Source: Akkermansia muciniphila
GTDB lineage: Bacteria > Verrucomicrobiota > Verrucomicrobiia > Limisphaerales > BJHT01
Reading direction: 5' to 3'
Assembly (NCBI GenBank): GCA_945861535.1
Contig: CAMAUZ010000002.1
Coordinates: 62,001 to 126,000, forward strand
DNA: 64,000 nucleotides
Each line of letters starts with the position of its first letter. Position 1 is the first letter of the stretch. The notes under the pieces were generated by a model, which was given only the letters and a program-made list of their open reading frames with translations, had not been told where the DNA came from and did not search any database. This document shows, in pieces, positions 19,185 through 28,500 of this stretch. Made by a program: the position numbers and the translations under genes.

Positions 19185-19288
19185 TCGGAGTCCCGCCTTT
19201 AGGCGGCGGGTGCCACGGAGACGCGCGCCGAGACAATTGGGTCGTCGCGCTGTTTCTCACCTCCCGCCGGCTAAAGCCGGGACTCCGA
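19185..19288. repeat. inverted-repeat element (TCGGAGTCCCG family)
   Basis: The arm at 19185-19210 (TCGGAGTCCCGCCTTTAGG...) and the arm at 19261-19288 (GCCGGCTAAAGCCGGGACTC) are inverted partners with a 50-bp spacer. It lies between parS-like sites 2 and 3. No protein gene is supported between 19048 and 19628. Confidence 0.7.
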
Positions 19289-19468
19289 ACCAGGGACTGC
19301 GGCCGATCCGCCTGCAAATGTCGCTCCTTCCTCTATCGGGTATGTTGGGACCATGCTGCGCCGCGCGGGCGCTCGGGTTTTCCCCACTTCGGCAGCTACG
19401 GACAGGCGGTCACGGAGCCTCTCCGTCCGGCCACAACACTTGTCCCCGTGGGTGCGGAGGCGGGTGAA

Positions 19469-19484
19469 TGTTCCATGTGGAACA
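19469..19484. promoter_or_regulatory. parS-like site 3 (between mnmG and tRNA-Thr)
   Basis: Exact third copy of the 16-mer, again followed by TT. Its spacing from site 2 is 420 bp. Confidence 0.65.
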
Positions 19485-19628
19485 TTTCACCCGTGGCCAC
19501 CGACCGAATCGGCCGCGCATCCATCTTGACCCGTTCGCCTGCCCGGCGTATTGAATTCCCGACAGTTGATCGGCCGATCAAGTCGGATTCCCGGTCCGGC
19601 TCGGTGGAACCGCCGATTCAGCGCACCA

Positions 19629-19703
19629 GCCAGTTTAGCTCAGTGGTAGAGCAACGGTTTTGTAAACCGTCGGTCGTCGGTTCAATCCCGACAACTGGCT
19701 CCA
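19629..19703 (+). tRNA. tRNA-Thr (anticodon TGT)
   Basis: All four arms can be folded. The acceptor GCCAGTT pairs with AACTGGC. The D arm is AGCTCAGTGGTAGAGC. The anticodon stem ACGGT/ACCGT encloses the loop TTTGTAA, giving anticodon TGT. The T arm GTCGG/CCGAC encloses TTCAATC. The CCA end is encoded at 19701-19703. Antisense reading frames across this gene are the usual spurious tRNA shadows. Confidence 0.97.
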
Positions 19704-19762
19704 GCTTCCCTTTCGGCAGTGACCTGTTCCAGCGCGGTGAGTCATCCACAGCGTTACCGAAA

Positions 19763-19838
19763 GGCTGGCAAGGGAATTGGGGGCAAAGGAATGAAAGTTG
19801 GGAGTCGGATTCCTTGGCCTCCATTCCCTTGCCAAACC
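19763..19838. repeat. word-repeat hairpin (GGCAAGGGAATGG family)
   Basis: The left arm at 19763-19790 (GGCAAGGGAATTGGGGGCAA...) and right arm at 19811-19838 (CCATTCCCTTGCC...) are inverted and separated by 20 bp. The same words recur at 50926-51000 and 52640-52676. It lies just after tRNA-Thr and may end its transcript. Confidence 0.7.
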
Positions 19839-19920
19839 TCGCCTAAACACGTTGGGTGGCCCGAGTCTTCGTCCCAGTTTTAGCTTTGCTCATCACCCGG
19901 TTTTGTTAGCGTCGCCGCCA

Positions 19921-20592
19921 ATGGATTCCAGAGCACTTTACGACGGGCTGATTGCCTATCTTTGTTTCCTCCCACTCCTGACTTTTCATGAGTTCGCTCA
20001 TGCGTGGTCGGCTTGGAAGCTGGGGGACGACACCGCCCATTCCCAAGGCCGGGTGACGGTGAATCCAATCTCCCACATGGAACTGGTCGGCACCGTGATC
20101 CTACCGATGCTGGCCATCTTCCTCAGCGCCGCCGGTTCGGGATTCGCAAATTTCATCATCGGCTGGGGACGGCCGGTGCCGGTCGTAAAGAGCCGGCTCG
20201 GGAATCCGCGGCGGGACGATACCTTGGTCGCGTTGGCGGGACCGGCCATGAACCTGTTACTGGCGGTGGTCATTTTGGCCGTGGCGAAGGTGGGCCTCCT
20301 CGCGGGAACGGAGTCGATTGTCAAAGTGGCGAGCCAGATGGCATGGCTGAGTCTGGTGCTGTGTTTCTTCAATCTCCTCCCGATTCCGCCCTTGGATGGC
20401 TCCCATGCCATCAAGAACTGGATCGGAATGAGCGACGAAACCTATCTGCGGTTGTGCCAATATGGCTTTCTGGCGGTCATCATCGCGATCCAGATTCCGA
20501 TCGTCCGCAACCTCGTTGGCGGTGCCACCGCGTTCTCGTTCATCATCATCGCTCGCTCACTCGGCCTCCCGTCTGGTTCCCTGGGCTGGTAA
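19921..20592 (+). CDS. site-2-protease-type M50 metallopeptidase
   Basis: The 223-residue integral membrane protein carries the zinc motif HEFAH (near residue 23) and the second zinc-ligand motif NLLPIPPLDGSH (near residue 150), both typical of M50/S2P rhomboid-like intramembrane peptidases of the short SpoIVFB-like type without a PDZ domain. Four or more hydrophobic segments are visible. The ATG at 19921 places HExxH in the first membrane segment; the upstream in-frame extension covers repeat sequence and was rejected. Its stop is six bases before the GTG of the methyltransferase gene, so the two are probably co-transcribed. The substrate is unknown. Confidence 0.9.
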   Translation: MDSRALYDGLIAYLCFLPLLTFHEFAHAWSAWKLGDDTAHSQGRVTVNPISHMELVGTVILPMLAIFLSAAGSGFANFIIGWGRPVPVVKSRLGNPRRDDTLVALAGPAMNLLLAVVILAVAKVGLLAGTESIVKVASQMAWLSLVLCFFNLLPIPPLDGSHAIKNWIGMSDETYLRLCQYGFLAVIIAIQIPIVRNLVGGATAFSFIIIARSLGLPSGSLGW

Positions 20593-20598
20593 ACGCCG

Positions 20599-21504
20599 GT
20601 GTCGCTGCGCAACGCCTTGCTACCCCGGATGATTTCGACGCCCCCGGCCGGATACCGCATCGTGAAGCTCGCCAGCGGGGCGAAGAGCATCCAAGATTTG
20701 AATTGTGGTGAGACGTTTCATCCGGTGATTGGGCCGGTGGCGGAAGCCAGGGCGCTCTACGTTGAACAGATGCGATTGCCGGACCGGCTTCGAAAGGCGA
20801 CCGAGGAATTCGTCATCTGGGATGTCGGGTTGGGGGCGGCCGCCAATCCGCTGACGATTCTCGCGGCCACGGCAACGATCCCGGCAACCATCCGCATCAT
20901 CAGCTTTGAGCAAACCCTCGAGCCGCTGCGGTTCGCGGTGGAACATCGCGATGAGCTGGGTTATTTCGCGGGATACGAGCCGGCCATCGCCCGCCTGCTG
21001 CAGGATGGTTCAGTGGAATTTGCCAACGGTTCCCAGACCGTTCAGTGGAGCGTGCAGCTCGGCGATTTCCCGGCCCTGCTCCAAGCCGCCGTGGCGAAAC
21101 GGTCGCTGCGTCCTTTCCCAGCTCCGCACGCGATCCTGTTCGATGCCTACTCGCCGGCTCGCAATCCGGCCATGTGGACGCTCCCGCTTTTCCGCGACCT
21201 CTTCCAAATGCTGGCTCCCGACCGGCCCTGCGCCATGCCCACCTACTCGCGCTCGACGATGCTCCGGGTGACGCTTCTGCTGGCGGGATTTTACGTGGGT
21301 GCCGGCCATGCCACCGGGGAAAAGGAAGAAACCACCATCGCGGCTAACACCTTGGCCCTGATCGATCAGCCGCTCGACCGTAAATGGCTGGCCCGCACCG
21401 AACGATCCACCAGTGCCGAGCCGATGGTCGAAGCCCGGTATCGTCAGGCGCCCCTCTCCGCAATTACCCGGGAACTGCTCGCGGCCCACCCCCAATTCCG
21501 ATGA
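20599..21504 (+). CDS. MnmC-like (DUF752) tRNA methyltransferase domain protein
   Basis: The 301-residue protein resembles the methyltransferase half of MnmC, which turns nm5U34 into mnm5U34. Seen: NCGETFHPVIGP near residue 35, a SAM-binding loop IWDVGLGAAANP near 75, FDAYSPARNPAMWT near 180, TYSRSTMLRVTLLLAGF, and a terminal GEKEETTIA. No FAD oxidase half is present, which is known for stand-alone MnmC(m)/MnmD-type enzymes. The start is GTG at 20599; ATG at 20629 is possible. It sits about 1.5 kb from mnmG, whose product makes the precursor nucleoside, so a shared pathway is likely. Confidence 0.82.
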   Translation: MSLRNALLPRMISTPPAGYRIVKLASGAKSIQDLNCGETFHPVIGPVAEARALYVEQMRLPDRLRKATEEFVIWDVGLGAAANPLTILAATATIPATIRIISFEQTLEPLRFAVEHRDELGYFAGYEPAIARLLQDGSVEFANGSQTVQWSVQLGDFPALLQAAVAKRSLRPFPAPHAILFDAYSPARNPAMWTLPLFRDLFQMLAPDRPCAMPTYSRSTMLRVTLLLAGFYVGAGHATGEKEETTIAANTLALIDQPLDRKWLARTERSTSAEPMVEARYRQAPLSAITRELLAAHPQFR

Positions 21505-21767
21505 CCTAACCTCGCCGAAACCGTTGCCTTGGCCGAAGCATCGCGGGAAGGGACACGGCGTTCTCGGAAGTGCAGGCGGGGGAAATGCCACCTCCGGGTC
21601 GCCTCGCCGAACCGTAGGGTAAAACTGAAGACAGCAGAGGGAACTGAGCAACCACGGATAACCGTCGCTAAACTTGGATTCGCCAGTCGCCCAAGAAGCG
21701 CAACTGGAAACCAGTGACCGGCATTAGTGAGGCACCTGCAAAACCTCGGCTTCACAGTTCCGGCTTT

Positions 21768-21855
21768 CCATCTTTTACCCCTCATCTTTTACCCGATGCT
21801 TGGGCCTTGGACGAGTGGACGGGATACAGATGGAAAAGAGGGTGGGTAAAAGATG
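21768..21855. repeat. word-repeat hairpin (CATCTTTTACCC family)
   Basis: Left arm 21768-21794 holds two tandem copies of CATCTTTTACCC. Right arm 21829-21855 holds the inverted words GGGTAAAAGATG. The 21505-22110 gap has no supported gene. Confidence 0.75.
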
Positions 21856-21967
21856 AACCAGCAGGGGTTCTGCAAGTGGCACTAATGAACACCGATAAAT
21901 ATGGCTGAAAACCGCCGGCGGCGGTTTCACCCCCCGGTGAGCACCTGCGGGGAGAATTCCCCGTTCC

Positions 21968-21998
21968 TATCCGTATCCATCCGTGTCCATCTGTGGTT
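21968..21998 (+). repeat. CATCCGTGTC word repeat
   Basis: Tandem words TATCCGTATCCATCCGTGTC followed by CATCTGTGGTT. The same phrase recurs at 56091-56123. No clear inverted partner is seen; a weak one may lie near 21893. Confidence 0.65.
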
Positions 21999-22110
21999 GA
22001 TTGGCCTTTTTTTGAGGTAAAAGGTCAGCGAGGAAGCGACGAGACGATCGGAATGCAATAGCGTTAAAGGGCGGAATTGCCTCTCAAGAACCAAGATACA
22101 TTGCCAAGGA

Positions 22111-22935
22111 TTACTCGAATCCCGGCCCAAAGACACCCACCAAACCCCCAACGAGAATGATCGCTCCAACCGCGATTCGGTACCAACCGAATCCGATAAA
22201 GGTGTGCGACTGGACATATCGCAGCAACCAGCGCACCGCGATAAAGGACACGATCCCGGAAACCACCGTGCCCAGCAGCACCATGCTCCAGTTTTCCGGC
22301 GGCGCACCCTGCTTGAGTGCTTTGAAAATCTTATATCCACCGGCCGCCAGCATGGTCGGGATGCCGACTAGGAAGGAAAACTCGGTCGCCGCCGGACGGC
22401 TCATCCCGAAGAGCAATGCCAACATGATGGTGGTACCTGAGCGCGATGCCCCCGGAAAAATCGCCGCCACCAATTGTCCGAGACCAAAGATCACCGCGAG
22501 CCGCCAAGTCACCTCGTGCTTCCAACGCCGATCATTCACCCGCGACTCGATCAGCAAGATCAGCACGCCGCCGATCAGCAGGGCCATGCCGATGGGGAAC
22601 AACTTCTCCGGCAATTTGAAATTCAGTTTCTCGAGAATCAGGCCACCTACGCCGGTGATCCCGAACGCCACCAGAACCTTCAGCGCGTAGTCCCTCGCCA
22701 CCAAGTCATGCCCGGCCGCCAGCATCTTTTTCAACCGCTCCTTGAACAACGGGATGACCGCGAGCACCGCCGCGCTTTGGATGACGATGTTGAAGAGGGG
22801 GGTCTGCCGCGGCAGCCACTTCTCGGCGATGAGCCACTTCTCGGCGATGAGCAAGTGTCCCGTCGAGGAAATGGGAAGGAACTCGGTGATCCCTTCAATG
22901 ATTCCCAGTAGTATGATGGCTAGCCATTCAGGCAC
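22111..22935 (-). CDS. uppP: undecaprenyl-diphosphatase UppP (BacA)
   Basis: UppP is an integral membrane enzyme that recycles undecaprenyl diphosphate for peptidoglycan and other envelope polymers and gives bacitracin resistance. Motifs seen: EGITEFLPISSTGHL near residue 14 and GASRSGTTI near residue 165, both catalytic. At least seven hydrophobic segments follow. GTG at 22935 gives 274 residues, the family's usual length; a frame starting at 23043 adds 36 unlikely residues. Near the N terminus an exact 18-bp tandem duplication repeats LIAEKW, immediately after SSTGHL, which lengthens a loop. Confidence 0.95.
   Translation of the reverse strand: MPEWLAIILLGIIEGITEFLPISSTGHLLIAEKWLIAEKWLPRQTPLFNIVIQSAAVLAVIPLFKERLKKMLAAGHDLVARDYALKVLVAFGITGVGGLILEKLNFKLPEKLFPIGMALLIGGVLILLIESRVNDRRWKHEVTWRLAVIFGLGQLVAAIFPGASRSGTTIMLALLFGMSRPAATEFSFLVGIPTMLAAGGYKIFKALKQGAPPENWSMVLLGTVVSGIVSFIAVRWLLRYVQSHTFIGFGWYRIAVGAIILVGGLVGVFGPGFE
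22815..22850 (-). repeat. 18-bp exact tandem duplication within uppP
   Basis: The 18-mer GCCACTTCTCGGCGATGA occurs twice back to back, at 22815-22832 and 22833-22850, duplicating six residues in frame. It looks like recent slippage. Confidence 0.9.
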
Positions 22936-23214
22936 AGGCCATATAGAGACGCGAAATTCATTTCCGTGACAAGAAAACTCTTCCGCGCTGGCGCATGGCT
23001 TGCCCTGCCCGTCACGGCCAGCCCCGCCCATTTGGCCACTCAAACTGCCCCCGCGTCCGCCGCCACAGCCTGCGCGGGCATTCCTCGGCCAATTCTCCGG
23101 GCGTGGTGAATAATCCCCGATGCCCCTGTGTCTGGCAAAGCTCGTTCACCGGGAAATATCGTTGGAATAGGGTTCCAACCCCGTGAAATTGTCCGCTCGC
23201 ACAACCGATTTTTC

Positions 23215-25479
23215 ATGAAGCAACGGCCCGTCCTTTCGCTCCGCCGCCCGAGTCTGTTCTCGGCGGTTCTCCCCCCCACCTTCCACAAATTCGTCCTGCT
23301 CTTCACGCTTCTCGCCGGCACCGGTTCGTTGCTGGCCCAAGAGGGGAAAGCCCCCGTCCCCGGTGCCAGTTCCGTCATCGAAGACCGCAAGGCCAAGCAG
23401 ATGATCGAAGCCGGCGACGCCCGCTACGACGCCAACGAGATAGAGCCGGCCATCGAACTCTACAAAGCCGCCATCGACCGCTATCCCGCCAGCAAGTGGC
23501 GCTACCTCGCCCATCTCAAGATCGGCAAGCACGCCTTCCTCAAGGATCGTAAGTACGACCTCGCCCTTGACCAGTTCCGCCGCGTCGCCGCCGTCGAGAA
23601 CAAAGACATCGATCAAGTCGCCGAAGCCAGCCTCTTCATCGGCCGCACGCTGTTCGAGAATCAGAAGTTCGAAGAGTCCTTCACCGCCCTGCGCGACGTC
23701 ATCAAGAACTTCCCCGACACTCCTTATTGCAACGACGCCTACTTCTACATCGGCCAGGGTCACTTCAAACTCGGCCGCTTCAACCGCGCCATCGAAGCCT
23801 TCAAAAACGTCGGCACCGCCCTCGGCAAAGACGCCGCCGAATCCGACCGCCTCGAAATCGGCAAGCGCCTCTACATCCGCATTGACGATCAGGACCTCAC
23901 CGCCATGGCCAGCGCCGAGGGCTTGAAGGTCACCGTCGAAACCACCGCCGGCGACCGTGAAGAAGTCCTCTGCTTTTCCTCCACCCCCGGCTCCCCGACC
24001 CTCATGGGCAGCATCAAGACCGTCCTCGGTGACGCCTCCCGCACCAACGGCGTCCTCGAACTCAGCGGCACCGACACTTTGAAAGTCACTTACCTCGACA
24101 AGCAGACCGCCGACGGCAAGCTCAACCAAATCCGCATCCGCGAAATCCGCGCCGTCGGCCAGGGCCGCGCCGAAGTCGTGGACGGTGCCTTCGCCGATCC
24201 CGTCGGGGCCGTCGTCCTCGAAAAACCCGCCTTCCTCCGCGTCCGTGACGGCGATCGCGATATTACCAAAAAGCAGGACAAACTCGAAGCCATCGTCCGC
24301 ATCAAGCGCCTCGACGACTCCGACGCCACGCCGGCCAAGAGCGCCCAGACCGCCGCCGCCACCGACCCGGACGAAAAACCCGTCGCCAAGTACAAAGTCA
24401 TCCAGGAGAAAACCATCACCCTCAGCGAACAAGTCCTGAATCCCACGAACGCCTCGGTCCACGCCGAAGCCTTCATCGGTTCCATCCTCATTGTCCGCGA
24501 AGGCACCACCAACGCCGCCGCCCTCCACGCCAACGTCGGTGACTACCTCGAAATCGAGTACCGCGATGAACTCAATCTCACCGCCAAGTCCACCAACCGC
24601 GTCTATCTCGCCAAGGTCATCGAGGGCAACCTCAGCCCCCTCCAAGTCGCCGAGGCCAACGTCGCCGACGAAGAGTTGAAGATTCGCATCCCGCTCGAGA
24701 CCACCGAGGCCCTGACCAAGATCGGTAACATCTACAAAGAGATGGGTTTGAACCTCCAGGCCAAGGATAAGTACAAGCAGGCCCTCGACGAAGTTCAGCG
24801 CGTCGCCCGCACCCACGGCACGATGAACCCGCGCCTCCTCGAACGCACCTACGTGCAGACTTGGAAAATCTACTACGCCATGGACGACCTCAACCGCGCC
24901 GCCGCCCAGTGCGTCGAACTCCAGCGTCGCTTCCCCAACAGCCCCTTCGTCGGCGACGCCCTCCTTCTCATGGCCCAGGTCGCTCAGAAAAAAGGCAACT
25001 ACATGGAAGCCGTCGGCGTCTTCCGTCGCCTCGCCGGCATCAAGAGTCCCCTCGCCGCCGAAGCTCAGTTCGGCATCGGCGCCGCCCTCGAAGCCGCCGC
25101 CGAATCACAAAAGCAAAAATCCCACCTCGACGAGGCCTTCCGCGCCTACAAAACCTGCGCCGAGAAATTCCCCGCCTCCAAGTTCGCCGGCGACGCCCTC
25201 TCGCGCATGGCTGACTATTATTACAACAAGGAAGACTACAGCCGCGCCATCGACATCTACGAGGAAGCCATCAAGATGAATCAGGACTCCAAGTTCTTGG
25301 ATAACATCCTGTATGGTTACGGCCGTTGCCTCGTTAAGATGAAGCGCCTCGACCAGGCCCTCGAGAAATTCCGCAGCCTCATCCTCACCTATCCCAACAG
25401 TCCGCTCGCCCCCAAGGCCAAGCAGATCGCCGACGCCATCGAGAAGAAACTCGTCGGTGGAACCGCCAAGGCCGAGTGA
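23215..25479 (+). CDS. secreted TPR protein with beta modules (envelope operon gene 1)
   Basis: The 754-residue protein opens with a basic N terminus and hydrophobic core (FVLLFTLLAGTGSLLAQ) that form a signal peptide, ending at about residue 38-42. TPR-like helices of YbgF/BamD type (for example AIELYKAAIDRYP, ALDQFRRVAAV) fill residues about 60-215 and 490-750. Between them, from about 219 to 420, are two beta modules beginning RIDDQDLTAMAS and RVRDGDRDITKK, related to those in the next gene. The ATG at 23215 was chosen because a longer frame adds only upstream non-signal sequence. It is first of seven co-oriented genes; the next starts 47 bp after its stop. Confidence 0.85.
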   Translation: MKQRPVLSLRRPSLFSAVLPPTFHKFVLLFTLLAGTGSLLAQEGKAPVPGASSVIEDRKAKQMIEAGDARYDANEIEPAIELYKAAIDRYPASKWRYLAHLKIGKHAFLKDRKYDLALDQFRRVAAVENKDIDQVAEASLFIGRTLFENQKFEESFTALRDVIKNFPDTPYCNDAYFYIGQGHFKLGRFNRAIEAFKNVGTALGKDAAESDRLEIGKRLYIRIDDQDLTAMASAEGLKVTVETTAGDREEVLCFSSTPGSPTLMGSIKTVLGDASRTNGVLELSGTDTLKVTYLDKQTADGKLNQIRIREIRAVGQGRAEVVDGAFADPVGAVVLEKPAFLRVRDGDRDITKKQDKLEAIVRIKRLDDSDATPAKSAQTAAATDPDEKPVAKYKVIQEKTITLSEQVLNPTNASVHAEAFIGSILIVREGTTNAAALHANVGDYLEIEYRDELNLTAKSTNRVYLAKVIEGNLSPLQVAEANVADEELKIRIPLETTEALTKIGNIYKEMGLNLQAKDKYKQALDEVQRVARTHGTMNPRLLERTYVQTWKIYYAMDDLNRAAAQCVELQRRFPNSPFVGDALLLMAQVAQKKGNYMEAVGVFRRLAGIKSPLAAEAQFGIGAALEAAAESQKQKSHLDEAFRAYKTCAEKFPASKFAGDALSRMADYYYNKEDYSRAIDIYEEAIKMNQDSKFLDNILYGYGRCLVKMKRLDQALEKFRSLILTYPNSPLAPKAKQIADAIEKKLVGGTAKAE

Positions 25480-25526
25480 GTCAGCCAATCAATTACCTTC
25501 CCGTGACCTTTCAGTCCATCCCTGCC

Positions 25527-28500
25527 ATGAAATTCTCCCTCGCGCTCACCTGCGCCGCCCTCGTCGGCGTCGCCTCAACTCACGCCGCCGCCCTTGACGA
25601 CGTCCGCGCCCTTAACAGCAAGGGTCAGTTCGCCGAAGCCATCACCAAAGCGGAAACTGCCGCCCGGGCGAGCGGCAAAGATACCGCCGCACTTCAGGCC
25701 GAGTTAGTCGATGCCTACCTCGGTGCCGGCCGGTTGCTCGCTGCCAACCAGTTGGCTGACAAACTCCTCAAAGACATCCCCACCGGTCCGCTCAAAGCCC
25801 GCCTGCTTTTCGCCTGCGCGCGCGCCAAGGAAGCCAACGGCTGGAGCGCCAAAGCCCTCGCTCTCTACCGCACAGCCGCCGAAGTCGTCCCGCCCACTCC
25901 CGAACGTCCCGAGGCATTGATCGCCGCCGCCCGCGTCGCTTCCACCCTTGTCCGCGATGCTCGCGAAGAGGCCCGCGCCCTCCGTGATTTCGTCGAATCC
26001 TACTCCAAAGATCCCCGCGCCCGGGACGCCCACGAACGCCTCGTCTCCCATCTTATCCGTCAGAACGATCACAAAAACGCCGCCGCCTTCATCGCCAGCT
26101 ACACCAAGACTTACCCGGATGATCCCGCCTGCGCGGCGATGAATGAGTACTATCATCTCCGTCAGATCAACGACCTTCCCGCCGCCGTCGCCGCCTGGGA
26201 TCGCAAACGTCAGTCGCCGCACTTCGTTCTCGATGCCGGGACCGTCGCCCAATCCTTTGATCTTCTCCGCCAGAACAAAGACTACTTCGTTCGTTTGGAA
26301 AAACTCTGCCAAGACTATCAGGAAGCGACCGGCGATCCCGCCTATCTCCTCAGTCTGATAACTCAAGTCTATGAGCCGGCCAATGAAATGGACCGCGTCA
26401 TCCGTCTCGGCTCCGCCCTGATGCAGAAATATCCTAACACCACGCTGTCCCGTCAGGTGCGCCTCGCCGTCGCGTCGGCCCAGCAGAAAATCAACAAGAT
26501 CGCGGACGCCGAAAAACTCCTCGTCGCCGCCATCGCCGACGAACCCGCGAACATGACCGCCTGGTCGCGTTACGATCTCTTGGTCACAGTGGATAAGCGC
26601 CCCGCCGCCTTCACCCAGCTCGCCACCGCCACCCTTGCGGCCAATGCCAATCAAGCCAACCCGGCGATCAAGGCCATCGTCGCCAACGAACTGACTTATG
26701 CCCTCGCCCGCAAAGCCGCCCAAGCCAAGGATCACCCCGCCACGCTCAAACTCGCCACCACCTATCTCGAGACGACCGGTCTCGCACACTCTGGCGAACT
26801 GATCGGCTGGGCGTTCGACTCCAGCTTCGCTGTCACCAATAATTTCGATACGCTCACCGCCTCGCTCGAAAAATATTTCACCCGCCTTCCCGCGGCGTGG
26901 AACCCCGCCGTTGCCTACACGGAAGGTGTCGCGCGGGAATGGGCCAAGGGCGGCAAGCAGGCTCCGCATCCCGTCGAAGGCAAGAAGCTCTTGGAAATGC
27001 TGACCCGCGTCCGCGGCACCGATGCCCAAAAGCAGATGAGTCAGTTGCAACAGGCCCGCTCTACCAGCAAATGGAAAAACGCCGGCGAACTCGGTGCCGC
27101 CCTCGCTCCCACGTTGCCCGCTGGTTCCCTACTCCAAACTGAGATCGGTATCTCCGCCATCGAGGCCCTTACTTCCGCCAGCCAGTTCGAAAAAGCCGGC
27201 GACCTGGCCAAGACCCTCGCGCCCGCCAGCAAAGGTCACACCCCGCTCCTCTGGGCCGGCGCCCAAGCCTACCTCCGGCTCGCCAAACCCAAAAGCGCCG
27301 ATGCGATTCCGTTGCTCAAGGAAATTGCCCAGCGCGGCTACGCCCCGCTCGATCCCGCCGCCGTACGCGGCACTCTCTTCCAAGTCTATGAGGCCAACGG
27401 TCTCCTTGCCGAAGCCCAGACCGAACTGACTGAAATCTCCAAACTCTCTCCCGGCAGTCTCAACAATCGCGAACTCGAACGCCGTCTTGCCGTCGCCCTC
27501 GCCACCGCCGGCAAAACCAACGAAGCCACCCAGATCATCCAGAAGCTGGCCAAGCTCGCCAAACCCTACAACGGAGATCTCGCCCTTATCAGTGACTTCA
27601 CCCCGGTCAACGCCGCTCACGCAGCGTGGATCGTCCCGATTCTCGATGACTATCTCAAGCGCCCAAACCGCGGCCCCAACCAGATCGTCGCCCTCAACAC
27701 CAAGGGCCGCTTCACCCATTACGCCCTCACTAACAACGCCGCCGCCGAGAAAATTCTCCGCGAACAATCCGCCCGTTCCGCTGACTATCTTTTCGCCGCC
27801 CGCGGCCCGCATGTGGATTGGATGGATGCCACCATCAGCCGCATCACCAGCACGCCCGACTACACCGCGGACCAGCTTCAGCTCATCAAGGATGGGATCA
27901 AGATTTACACCGCCTACCCGACCTGGATCAAAGCCGCCCTCACCGGTTCCGCCCGGCTCAACCAACCCATCGAGTTCGCCCAATATCTCAACCGGTTCGC
28001 CTCCTCTTTCGGCCCTTCTGATGCCGGACGCTTCACCGAACTCGTGACGCTGGCCCGGCAGCTTGCCGACGACAAAACACCCGAACTGGCCGGCATGGTC
28101 CTCCTCAAGGCTGACTCGCATTTCAAGAGTGTCGATGAAAAGACCCGCGCCCAGGGCCGCCAGTTCCTCTACACCTTGAACAAGGATTCCGCCCTCGGTC
28201 TCGGCACTGTTATCATTGATCCCAGCGTGCCTTACTCCGTCTTCCTCGTCGCCGCCGAAAGCTTCCGTAACAGCGAACTGGAATCCGCCTGGAAAGCTTA
28301 CACCGTCAACGAAGCCATCTTCCCCAAGAACCTCGATAACATCCCCGTTGACTACATCCGCTATGTCGCCGGCCGCCTCATGCTCCTCGAAGATGAAGTC
28401 TCCCGCGAAAAGGCCGAGTCCTATCTTCGCCGCTGGATCATCGCCAACGACGCCGTCACCGCCATCTCCGCCGACGAGAAGGCCCTCACCCAGCAACAAC

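Noticed and set aside
19618-19850. Minus-strand frames over tRNA-Thr reading VVGIEPTTDGLQNRCSTT-like text
   Set aside because: These are the well-known spurious antisense translations of tRNA genes.
23146-24816. A 556-codon Gly/Val/Asp-rich minus-strand frame across the first TPR gene
   Set aside because: Low-complexity composition from codon mirroring of Ala, Glu and Lys codons; the plus strand encodes a signal peptide and TPR helices in an operon.
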